Translations under genes and position numbers: made by a program
Shown here: positions 16,795 to 24,672 of the stretch, piece after piece
Position numbering within the stretch: the stretch's first letter is position 1
Layout of the letters: every line of letters begins with the position of its first letter
Source of the DNA: Palsa-870 sp039935415
GTDB lineage: Bacteria > Chloroflexota > Dormibacteria > Dormibacterales > Dormibacteraceae
DNA: 64,000 nt
Reading direction: 5' to 3'
Assembly: GCA_039935415.1 (NCBI GenBank)
Contig: JBDTKH010000004.1
Span: forward strand, 1 to 64,000
Notes under the pieces: generated by a model
The model's input: the letters and a program-made list of their open reading frames with translations, nothing else
The model's database searches: none
What the model was told of the DNA's origin: nothing

Positions 16795-18783
16795 CTACGC
16801 GATTCGACTGCTGCGGCGCGTGCTTGCCCGGCGCCGCTGCTTGCCGCTGACGTAGTCGACCAGGACGTACTCACCCAGGCGGTCAGGCGAGACGAAGAAA
16901 GCCCGGCCCTTGTTGATCCTGGTCATCTGGTTGATGAACTCGGTCAGGTAAGGGCCGCGCTCGAGCATGAAGGTGTTGATGACTATGCGATCTCGCGTGC
17001 ACCGCCTGACCTCGCGGAGCGTCTGCTGAATGGTCTTGAAGGTCGGCGGGTAGGCGAAGTACGCGCGGCCGTTGTCTTCCAGGTGAGCGGTGGGCTCGCC
17101 GTCCGTGATCATGATGATCTGCCGGTTGCCGCGGTGCTTCGCGAGCAGCGAACGCGCCAGCTGGAAGCCGTGCTGCATGTTCGTTCCGTAGACGTAGTCG
17201 TTCAGCGCCAGCTGTGGCAGCGTCTGCGGCTTGAGCTCCACCGCGTAGTTGGAGAAGCCGACCACGTACAGGGAGTCGCGCGGATACTGGCTGCGGATCA
17301 GTGAATCGAGCGCGATCGCCACCTTCTTCGCGGCGAGAAAACAGCCCCGCAGGAACATCGAGCGGCTCATGTCGATCATCAGCACCGTCGACGCCTGCGT
17401 GACGTGCTCGGTGCGGTGGACGACGAAGTCCTTGGCGACCATCCTGACCGGGACCTTCGGACCCTCGCGCACGATCGAGTTGAAGAGCGTCTCTTTGAGG
17501 TCTAGCAGGAAGGGGTCGCCGTACTCGTAGTCCTTGAGCTCGTCGGACGCGTCGTTGCCGATCCCGCCTCGCCACAGCTGATGCTGGCCCATTCGCGTCT
17601 TCTTGAGCTGGTCGAAGATGTCGCGCAGCGCGGACTGGCCGATCCGCCGCATGCCCCGCGGCGTCAGCTCCATGCGCCTGCCCTTGCGCTCCACGTAACC
17701 GGCCTTCTCGAGCACGTCCGTCAACTTGCGCAGCTGGTCGAGGGCATGGCGCGCGTCGCTGCCGAGCAGCTCCTGCGCCAGCGAGCGGTCGACGTCGTCG
17801 GGGCGGAAGCTGCCGCGCTCCAGCTGCGATTCGAGGCGGTCCATCTGCTGCAGGCGCTCCATCAGCCCCATCGCCTCGCCCATGCTGAGCGGGTCCTCGC
17901 CGAAGAACGGGTAACGCTCGCTCAGCTCGGACGGCGGCATCATCGCCTGCATGAACCCGGACAGTCGCGCCAGCTCGAGGCGGAGCGAATCGTCCTGCAG
18001 GAGGGAATCCATCATCTGCCGCAGCTCCTCGCGCGCCTCGGGGCTCATGCTCTGCAGCAGCGACTGCATCTGGGCCATCTGTCGCTGGAGGTGCTCGAGC
18101 AGCTCGTCCAGGCTGTTGATCCCCGGCGGGAACATGTCGCCGTAACGCTCCATGAACCCGTTGAAATCGGGCGTGCGCCCTTCCATCCGCTGCTCCAGCA
18201 TCTGGTTCAGGTCGCGGACCATGTCGCGAACGCGCGAGAGGTCCTGGCCCTGCATCTGCTGGATCGAGCCCTTGAGGCCCTGGAACATCTGGTCGACCAT
18301 CTGCTGCTGCAGCTTCTGCATCAGCTCTTCGAACTTCTGCCTGGCCTCGTCGTCGACGAACTCGTAATCGCGCAGGCCCTTGACCCGGCCGCCGAGGTCG
18401 TCCGGCAGCCGGTCGAGCTGCTCGTTGCGCTTGCGCGCGATCCGCTCCATGAGCTTTTTAGCCTCGGCCGTCTCCGACTCGTCGAGCCTACGGTCGATCC
18501 CGCTCTTCTCCGTGTCGATGACGTCCTGCACCTGCTCGCGCAGCTGCTCGACCGTCGAGTCGAGGTTGTAGCGGCCCAGCTCCCTCTCGCGCGCCTCACG
18601 AAGCTGCTTGAGCAGCTGCTCGAGCCCCGGCATGTTCGGTGAGCCCCACCGCAGCAGGCGCTGCAGGGCGGCGTTCAGGTCGCCGTAGTTCATCAGGTCG
18701 TCCGAAAGCGCGTCGAGGACGTCGCCCGCGTCGAGGTCGTCCAGCTTCTGGGTGCCGTCCCATCGCGAGTACCGGAACTTCAC
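16795..18783 (-). CDS. von Willebrand factor A-domain protein
   Basis: 662 residues from GTG 18783, overlapping the amidase stop (GTGA). Residues 1-400 are long charged helices rich in Gln, Met and Arg. The C-terminal VWA domain (about 440-640) has the MIDAS motif DMSRSM, a later Thr in YVYGTNMQHG, and ITDGEPTAHLEDNG. The same architecture is seen in VWA proteins paired with MoxR/ChlI AAA ATPases, but no such ATPase lies here. A basic tail (KQRRRASTRRSSR) ends the protein. Confidence 0.8.
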   Translation of the reverse strand: MKFRYSRWDGTQKLDDLDAGDVLDALSDDLMNYGDLNAALQRLLRWGSPNMPGLEQLLKQLREARERELGRYNLDSTVEQLREQVQDVIDTEKSGIDRRLDESETAEAKKLMERIARKRNEQLDRLPDDLGGRVKGLRDYEFVDDEARQKFEELMQKLQQQMVDQMFQGLKGSIQQMQGQDLSRVRDMVRDLNQMLEQRMEGRTPDFNGFMERYGDMFPPGINSLDELLEHLQRQMAQMQSLLQSMSPEAREELRQMMDSLLQDDSLRLELARLSGFMQAMMPPSELSERYPFFGEDPLSMGEAMGLMERLQQMDRLESQLERGSFRPDDVDRSLAQELLGSDARHALDQLRKLTDVLEKAGYVERKGRRMELTPRGMRRIGQSALRDIFDQLKKTRMGQHQLWRGGIGNDASDELKDYEYGDPFLLDLKETLFNSIVREGPKVPVRMVAKDFVVHRTEHVTQASTVLMIDMSRSMFLRGCFLAAKKVAIALDSLIRSQYPRDSLYVVGFSNYAVELKPQTLPQLALNDYVYGTNMQHGFQLARSLLAKHRGNRQIIMITDGEPTAHLEDNGRAYFAYPPTFKTIQQTLREVRRCTRDRIVINTFMLERGPYLTEFINQMTRINKGRAFFVSPDRLGEYVLVDYVSGKQRRRASTRRSSRIA

Positions 18784-20069
18784 CCGACCACGCTAGCAGG
18801 CCGCCAACCGCCCAGCGCCTGCTCGATGCGGCGGGCGGCGCGCAGGGCTACGTCGTCGTGCCAGTTCCGGGCCACCACCTGCACCCCGATGGGCATGCCT
18901 TCGGTTGACGTGCCGGCCCTCACCACCACACACGGGTTGCCCGAGAGGCTGTAAGGGATCGTGTAGCTGAACGCCTGCGCCGCCACGATCTTCGCCCGAT
19001 ACGGAGGCGCGATGTCCGGCGCAGCCGGGCAGACGATGACGTCGAAGCCGGCCATGAAGCCGAGCATCGCCGTACGGAATGCATCCCAGCGCCGGTAGAG
19101 GCGTTCGTGGCTCATCCGCTTGTCGCCCCAATAGCCAAGCGTCACCTGGTGCGCCTCGTGCAGAGCAGGCGGGCGCGCCTCCGTTACCTCGCAGCCCGCT
19201 TCCGACAGGGCATGAACCGCCGACCGCACGGCGGTCGCGACCGCAGGCGCCGGCTTCACCATGCCGTCGTCCGTATACCAGGCGACCTTGAGATCGCCAA
19301 GCCTGGCGGTGCGTTTCGGCAGCGGTACCGGGACGACCCCGGAGTCGATTCCATCCGGCCCCACCAGGATTGGCAGCACGAGGGCGAGGTCCGAGACGAA
19401 GCGGGCCATCGGACCGACCTGGCTGCGGGGGTCGGTCAGACCACCCACGAGCCCGTACGCACCAGTACCCGGGACCAGGCCCGTCGTCGGCTTCAAGCCC
19501 GAGATTCCGCAGTAGGCCGCCGGCACCCGGATGCTGCCGCCAGAGTCGCTTCCGATGCCGAGCGGGGAACCGCCCGCCGCGATGATCGCCGCCTCGCCGC
19601 TGCTGCTCGCGCCCGGCGACCTCGCGATGTCGTACGGGTTGCGGGTGCCGCCGTGGAGCGGGTTCCAGCTGTCGTCGCCCGTACCGCCGGGTGGACAGTT
19701 CGTCTTCCCGATCAGGATCGCGCCGGCCTCGCGCATGCGCGCGACGACGGGAGCGTCGTGGTCGGGGATGTTGCTGCGCAGCATGCGCAGCCCGGCCGTC
19801 GTCGGAAGCCCGGCCGTGTCGAAAATGTCCTTGGCCGTGAACGGCACTCCGTGGAGCGGACCGAGCACGCTCTTTCCCTTGTTTCTGCGGTCAGCCGCGC
19901 GCGCCTGCTTGAGGGCGCTTTCGGCGGTGGCGAACACCACCGCGTTGAGGCGCGGGTTGACCGTGTGGATGTGCTCCAGGTGGGCGCGCACCACCTCGAC
20001 CGAGGAAACCTTCTTGGTCCTGATCGCGCGCGCCAGCCAACCCGCCGGGGCGCCGATGATGTCTCTCAT
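18780..20069 (-). CDS. Amidase, amidase-signature family
   Basis: 429 residues. Ser-cisSer-Lys triad: Lys in GVPFTAKDIFDTAG (about 79), cis-Ser in PGASSSGEAA, nucleophile Ser in GIGSDSGGSIRVPA. The remaining AS core (CGISGLKPTTGLVP) is intact, so the enzyme should be active on an amide or carbamate; substrate unknown. There is no GatB/GatC nearby, so it is not a GatA by context. Upstream gene UPF0173 ends 28 nt before its start; downstream VWA overlaps. Confidence 0.88.
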   Translation of the reverse strand: MRDIIGAPAGWLARAIRTKKVSSVEVVRAHLEHIHTVNPRLNAVVFATAESALKQARAADRRNKGKSVLGPLHGVPFTAKDIFDTAGLPTTAGLRMLRSNIPDHDAPVVARMREAGAILIGKTNCPPGGTGDDSWNPLHGGTRNPYDIARSPGASSSGEAAIIAAGGSPLGIGSDSGGSIRVPAAYCGISGLKPTTGLVPGTGAYGLVGGLTDPRSQVGPMARFVSDLALVLPILVGPDGIDSGVVPVPLPKRTARLGDLKVAWYTDDGMVKPAPAVATAVRSAVHALSEAGCEVTEARPPALHEAHQVTLGYWGDKRMSHERLYRRWDAFRTAMLGFMAGFDVIVCPAAPDIAPPYRAKIVAAQAFSYTIPYSLSGNPCVVVRAGTSTEGMPIGVQVVARNWHDDVALRAARRIEQALGGWRPASVVG

Positions 20070-20097
20070 AGGAGTGTTCCACTCCGGACTACTAACG

Positions 20098-20808
20098 TCA
20101 GACGGTGTCTCCGGGTTTGATGTCGAGCACTTTTACTCCCGGTCCCACCAGGTCCTGGAGGGCTTTTGGCCGGCCCGCCAGGATCGGGAACGTCCCGAAG
20201 TGCATCGGAACGACAGTCTTGACTCCCAGCAGGTCGACCGCCTTGGCGGCCCGATGAGGATCCATCGTGTAGAAACCGCCGATCGGGAGGAAGGCGACGT
20301 CGAACTCGCTCAGCTCGGCGACCAGCGCCATGTCGCCGAAGACGTCGGTGTCGCCGGCGAAGTAGATCGTGAAGCCGTTTTCGAACTCGATCACGAGCCC
20401 GCACGCGGTGCCGCCATAGACGATCTTGTCGCCGTCGGTGATGCCGCACGAGTGCTCTGCATGCACCAGCGTCACCTTGATCCCGTCGACGTCGATCGTC
20501 CCGCCCTGGTTGCCGCCAATTATCGAATCGCTGTCCACCCCCTTGGAACCCAGCCACGATCCGATCTCAAAATTGGCCACGACTTTGGGTTTGGTCGCCT
20601 TCGCTATCTCCAGGGCGTCCGCCACGTGGTCGAAATGACCATGCGTGATGAGCATCAAGTCGCAGCTGTCGACCCGCTTCAGCGCCTCAGGCGCGACGGG
20701 GTTGTTCATGACCCACGGATCGATCAGGACCTGCTTGCCCTTCGCGCTGCGGATCTTCCAGGTCCCGTGGCCGACCCACGTGAAGCTGACTCCAGCGTTG
20801 AGCGCCAT
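20098..20808 (-). CDS. UPF0173 metal-dependent hydrolase (MBL fold)
   Basis: 236 residues from ATG 20808, with GGAGGAG just upstream. FTWVGHGTWKIRSAKGKQVL opens the fold; metal motif THGHFDHVADA, later ligands in HAEHSCGI, YFAGDTDVFGDM and PMHFGTFP. These match YtkL/UPF0173 proteins, whose substrates are unknown. Member of the five-gene minus unit starting at the LysR gene. Confidence 0.88.
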   Translation of the reverse strand: MALNAGVSFTWVGHGTWKIRSAKGKQVLIDPWVMNNPVAPEALKRVDSCDLMLITHGHFDHVADALEIAKATKPKVVANFEIGSWLGSKGVDSDSIIGGNQGGTIDVDGIKVTLVHAEHSCGITDGDKIVYGGTACGLVIEFENGFTIYFAGDTDVFGDMALVAELSEFDVAFLPIGGFYTMDPHRAAKAVDLLGVKTVVPMHFGTFPILAGRPKALQDLVGPGVKVLDIKPGDTV

Positions 20809-20825
20809 GAGCTCCTCCCTCTTCT

Positions 20826-22046
20826 CTAGACCGTGCGGAAAAGGCGATTCTGCCACACGCCCAGGGCAAAGACGCCGATCGCGGCGATGGTCCAGAGGTT
20901 GGGAAAGATGAGGTCGCATGGCTGCCGGTAGAACCCGAGGAGAAAGACTCCAAGAAGCGCAAGCACGCCGAAGCGGCGCCGCTCCAACCCACGCACGGCG
21001 AGCAGGAGCGCGAGCGGTAGGAGCGGGAGCCACTGGTAGGGCCAGACCTCGTTGGGGATGAGCGCGCCGAGGGCGAAGCCGAGCGACATACCGTAGGCGG
21101 GATTCCACCCGCTGCGCCACGCCGCCCACGCCGCGCCGCCCGCGAACAGGAGCGCGCTCACGTACGAGAGCGCCAGGGCGACGGCCGGCAGGTGGATGGG
21201 CGAAGTGACGAGCACGTATCCGTTGCCCGAAGGCTGCGCGTACTCCTCGCCGCCGAGCGTGCGCATGAACAGCGTGCGGACTGAGTCGTAGGCGCAGTCG
21301 GGGTTGTGCGAGGCGAGTGACGGAAGCAAGACGTGCTGGTAGTAGAAGAGCGAGCCTCCCCAGCCGAGGGGGATGAAGCACACGAGCGTGACGAGGACCA
21401 CGACGCCGAACAGCGTCAGCGCGTATCGAAGGCGGTGGTCGGGACGCGGCCCGATCACCATAGCGGCCGGGTAGTACTTCAAGGCCGCCACCAGGCCGCC
21501 GGCGGCGCCGGCAAGGGCAGGGCGGTTCGCCTCCAACCAGATCGATGCCATGGCACCGAGCAGAAGCACTCCGCCCCGCTGCCCAGCGTCGACGTCGGCG
21601 AACAGAGGTGGGAAGTACCCAGCCACCATCCAGAAGATCGGGCGCCCAAGAGGGTGCCTGGTGGCGATCACGCGGTAGAGCAGCGCGAGCGCGATCAGGA
21701 TCGCCGCGGCGTCGATGCCGGTCCAGACCACCACTCCGGCGCCTTTGGGCAGCAGCGCAACGGGAGCGGCAAGCGCGGCGACAGGCGGCGGGCTGACGAA
21801 CGCATCGATGCCGCCCGGCGGGGCGATGATGTGCAGCCGCGCGAGGTAGCTCGCCGCGGCGTCGTACATGTGCGAGGGGTTGGTCAGGTAGGCATGGGCG
21901 CCCTCCCACATTCCCGCGGCGTCATTGCGAGTGGGGGTCAGCACCACAAGGACCGCCACACGGATCCAGAACACGGCGGCGAGCGCCCAATAGAGCGCCG
22001 GACGCGTCGGAATCCGCCTGAAGGCCTCGTCCAGGCTCCGGATCAC
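20826..22046 (-). CDS. GT87-like polytopic membrane protein
   Basis: 406 residues, about 10 membrane segments. DUF2029-type layout: RNDAAGMWEGAHAYLTNPSHM in the first outer loop (acidic residue expected to be catalytic), ALKYYPAAMVIGPR mid-protein, and a long loop NPDCAYDSVRTLFMR. Related in plan to the protein at 11148-12266. Starts directly after the LysR stop. Confidence 0.72.
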   Translation of the reverse strand: MIRSLDEAFRRIPTRPALYWALAAVFWIRVAVLVVLTPTRNDAAGMWEGAHAYLTNPSHMYDAAASYLARLHIIAPPGGIDAFVSPPPVAALAAPVALLPKGAGVVVWTGIDAAAILIALALLYRVIATRHPLGRPIFWMVAGYFPPLFADVDAGQRGGVLLLGAMASIWLEANRPALAGAAGGLVAALKYYPAAMVIGPRPDHRLRYALTLFGVVVLVTLVCFIPLGWGGSLFYYQHVLLPSLASHNPDCAYDSVRTLFMRTLGGEEYAQPSGNGYVLVTSPIHLPAVALALSYVSALLFAGGAAWAAWRSGWNPAYGMSLGFALGALIPNEVWPYQWLPLLPLALLLAVRGLERRRFGVLALLGVFLLGFYRQPCDLIFPNLWTIAAIGVFALGVWQNRLFRTV

Positions 22047-23015
22047 CTAATCGGTCGGAAGCCTGACGCGGCCAGGCGAGCCGTTGCGCGACAGCCAGGT
22101 GGTGTCCTTCAAGAAGTCGATGAAGGCGAGCACCGAGGCCGGCAGCCGGCGCCGTCGCAGGTGCACGATGTTCCAGTCGCGGCGAATTGGAAATCCGCGG
22201 ACGTCGAGCTCGAACAGGCGACCGCTCGACAGCTCGAGTGAGCATGCGTAGCGCGAGAGCACGGCAAGCCCGAGGCCCGATTCGACGGCGTGCTTGATCG
22301 CGCCGTTGGACCCGAGCTCCATGGCGACGGTCAGCTTCGCCCCCGCTTTGCGCGCCGCCTTCTCCAGCGACCAGCGGCTCCCCGAAGCCGCCTCGCGCAT
22401 CACGAATGGCAGATCTTCAAGGTCCTTGAGCGCGAGCCCTTTGCGCCCCGCCAGCTTGTGGCCCGCCGGCGCGACGACGACAAGCTCGTCGCTGATGAAC
22501 GGAAGGATCGTAAGGTCCGGGTCTTTGAGCGCCGGTCCGATGACGGCCAGGTCCAGCTCGTTGCGCAGGACCTGCTCTTGGACGCGCGCCCGCGTCCCGA
22601 TCTCGAGCGAGATGACCAGGCCGGGATGCAGCTTCTTGAACGCGCCCAGGGCTGCCGGCAGCAGGTAGATGCCGACGGTCGTGCTCGCGCCGACGCGCAG
22701 GTTGCCGCGCTTGATGCCTCGCATCTCCTCCAGCGCGAGCGCGGCCTCGTCGAGGACGTCGAGCGTCTTTCGCGCGTACGAGTACAGCACCGAGCCCGCC
22801 TCTGTCAGCTGGACACGCTTGCCGAGTCGATCGAGCAGCGGCACGCCGAGGGCCTCCTCGAGCTCCTTGACCTGGTACGACACGGATGGTTGGCTCAGGC
22901 GAAGCTGCTGCGCCGCAAGGCTGAAGCTGTTGAGGTCGGCCACGGCTTTGAAGGTTCGCAATTGACGCAGCGTCACCGAGCGGTCGAGGTCGAGCGGAGG
23001 GCCGTATTCGGGCAC
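22047..23015 (-). CDS. LysR-type transcriptional regulator
   Basis: 322 residues from GTG 23015. HTH at about 10-65: TLRQLRTFKAVADLNSFSLA, LRLSQPSVSYQVKELEEALG; then a periplasmic-binding-like effector domain (LRVGASTTVGIYLLPAALG, ELDLAVIGP, SGLGLAVLSRYAC). The family profile is CysB/CbbR-like. A longer open frame to 23159 would run through the divergent carboxylase gene and is rejected. Leaderless start 7 nt from TATCGT. It may regulate the carboxylase across the 19-bp gap and also heads the GT87-UPF0173-amidase-VWA string. Confidence 0.88.
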   Translation of the reverse strand: MPEYGPPLDLDRSVTLRQLRTFKAVADLNSFSLAAQQLRLSQPSVSYQVKELEEALGVPLLDRLGKRVQLTEAGSVLYSYARKTLDVLDEAALALEEMRGIKRGNLRVGASTTVGIYLLPAALGAFKKLHPGLVISLEIGTRARVQEQVLRNELDLAVIGPALKDPDLTILPFISDELVVVAPAGHKLAGRKGLALKDLEDLPFVMREAASGSRWSLEKAARKAGAKLTVAMELGSNGAIKHAVESGLGLAVLSRYACSLELSSGRLFELDVRGFPIRRDWNIVHLRRRRLPASVLAFIDFLKDTTWLSRNGSPGRVRLPTD

Positions 23016-23034
23016 GGCGCCTACGATATGCGGT
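23016..23034. promoter_or_regulatory. 19-bp bidirectional leaderless promoter with shared -10 TACGATA
   Basis: The whole intergenic region is 19 bp. TACGATA (23022-23028) reads TACGAT for the right-hand gene (7 nt to ATG 23035) and TATCGT for the left-hand gene (7 nt to GTG 23015). The geometry is exactly symmetrical and places both transcription starts at the start codons. No conventional -35 is evident on either side; any would lie inside the coding sequences. Confidence 0.65.
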
Positions 23035-24672
23035 ATGGCTGCCCGCCGCCCGAAGAGCATGACGCCGGTCCGCCGCACCACCCCTACCCTCGAAGGGGTC
23101 GAGGCGCCGGACCGGCAACAGACCACCGTTTCCGAGCAGAAGATCAACCAGTACCGCAAACGGCGCTACCAGGCGCTGCACGCGGAGACAGCGGCTGCAA
23201 ACAAGCGCCGCGCCACCGGGAAAGCGACCGCGCGGGATCGCATCGAGATGCTGCTGGACGACGACTCGTTCGTGGAGCTCGACCTCTTCGCGGCGCACCG
23301 CGCGCATGGGTTTGGCATGGAGGAGCGGCACATCTCGGGCGACGGCATGGTCGCGGGGTTCGGCGAGATCGATCGCCGGCCGGTCGCGGTCTACGCGTAT
23401 GACGCAACCGTGTTCGGCGGTTCGCTTGGTGAGGTCACGGCGGAGAAGGTGGTAAAGGTCCAGGAGCTCGCGCTGCGCAACCGCGTTCCGATCATCGGGA
23501 TCAACGACTCGGGCGGCGCGCGCATCCAGGAGGGCGTCGTCGCGCTCGCGGGTTACGCCGACATATTCCTTCGCAACGTGCGGTCGTCCGGCGTCATCCC
23601 GCAGATCAGCGTCATCGCCGGCCCGTGCACCGGAGGAGCTGTCTACTCCCCGGCGATCACCGACTTCATCTTCATAGTCGCCGGCCAGGGATACATGTTC
23701 ATCACCGGGCCCGAGGTGATCCGGGTGGTCACGGGCGAGACGGTGTCGTTTGACGAGCTCGGCGGAGGCGACGTCCACAACGCGACGTCTGGCGTGGCTC
23801 ACTTCCTGCCGCGGACCGAGCAGGCGTGCGCCGACGGGGTCCGCAAGCTGCTGTCCTACCTTCCGTCATCGAACGGCGAGCGGCCTCCTTTCGTCCCCAC
23901 CACCGACGACCTCGAGCGCGCCGACCCGGAGCTGCAAACGCTGGTCCCGGAATCGCCGAACAAGCCCTACGACATGCGCCAGCTCGTGTCGCGCGTGCTC
24001 GACGGGCGCGAGTTCTTCGAGGTGCAGCCGTTTTTCGCGCCCAACATCATCATTGGCCTGGGCAGGCTCGGCGGCCACGTCGTGGGAATCGTCGGCAACC
24101 AGCCGAAGGTGCTCGCCGGTGCAATCGACATCAACGCTTCCGTGAAAGCGGCGCGGTTCATCCGGTTCTGCGATGCGTTCGGCATCCCGATCATCTCTTT
24201 TGTCGACGTCCCGGGCTACCTGCCGGGACGCGACCAGGAGCACGGCGGGATCATCCGGCACGGCGCCAAGCTGCTTTACGCCTACGCGGAGGCGACGGTG
24301 CCCAAGCTCACGGTAATAACACGCAAGGACTACGGCGGCGCCTACTGCGTAATGTCACCGAAGCAGATGGGCGCGGACCTGAACCTGGCGTGGCCGACCG
24401 CCGAGATTGCCGTCATGGGCCCGGAGGCGGCCGTGAACATCATCTACAAGCGCGACCTCGCGGCGGCCAAGGATCCGATCGAGCGGCGCAAGGAGCTCGT
24501 GGCCGAGTACACGGCTCGGTTCGCCAACCCTTACGTGGCCGCCGAGCGCGGGTACATCGACGACGTGATCGAGCCACGTGAGACGAGGCGCGAGCTCATC
24601 CGCGGCCTGCAGCTCTGTATCCGAAAGACCGTCGAGCGGCCCCCCAGGAAGCACGGGAACATTCCCCTCTAG
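23035..24672 (+). CDS. pccB: Acyl-CoA carboxylase, carboxyltransferase beta subunit (propionyl-CoA type)
   Basis: 545 residues. Biotin-dependent carboxyltransferase with both crotonase-like halves: GINDSGGARIQEGV, GPCTGGAVYSPAITDF, and C-terminal FVDVPGYLPGRDQEHGGII, GGAYCVMSPKQMG, AWPTAEIAVMGPEAAV. The Cys in GGAYC falls where Streptomyces PccB has the specificity Asp and mycobacterial AccD5 has Cys, so propionyl-CoA is the likely substrate. The biotin carboxylase subunit is not in the window; BirA at 41.8 kb would biotinylate it. Confidence 0.9.
   Translation: MAARRPKSMTPVRRTTPTLEGVEAPDRQQTTVSEQKINQYRKRRYQALHAETAAANKRRATGKATARDRIEMLLDDDSFVELDLFAAHRAHGFGMEERHISGDGMVAGFGEIDRRPVAVYAYDATVFGGSLGEVTAEKVVKVQELALRNRVPIIGINDSGGARIQEGVVALAGYADIFLRNVRSSGVIPQISVIAGPCTGGAVYSPAITDFIFIVAGQGYMFITGPEVIRVVTGETVSFDELGGGDVHNATSGVAHFLPRTEQACADGVRKLLSYLPSSNGERPPFVPTTDDLERADPELQTLVPESPNKPYDMRQLVSRVLDGREFFEVQPFFAPNIIIGLGRLGGHVVGIVGNQPKVLAGAIDINASVKAARFIRFCDAFGIPIISFVDVPGYLPGRDQEHGGIIRHGAKLLYAYAEATVPKLTVITRKDYGGAYCVMSPKQMGADLNLAWPTAEIAVMGPEAAVNIIYKRDLAAAKDPIERRKELVAEYTARFANPYVAAERGYIDDVIEPRETRRELIRGLQLCIRKTVERPPRKHGNIPL

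Noticed and set aside
17581..18642. 353-codon Leu/His/Gln-rich frame antisense to the VWA gene
   Set aside because: Mirrors the Gln/Glu/Leu helices of the sense protein; no independent signals.
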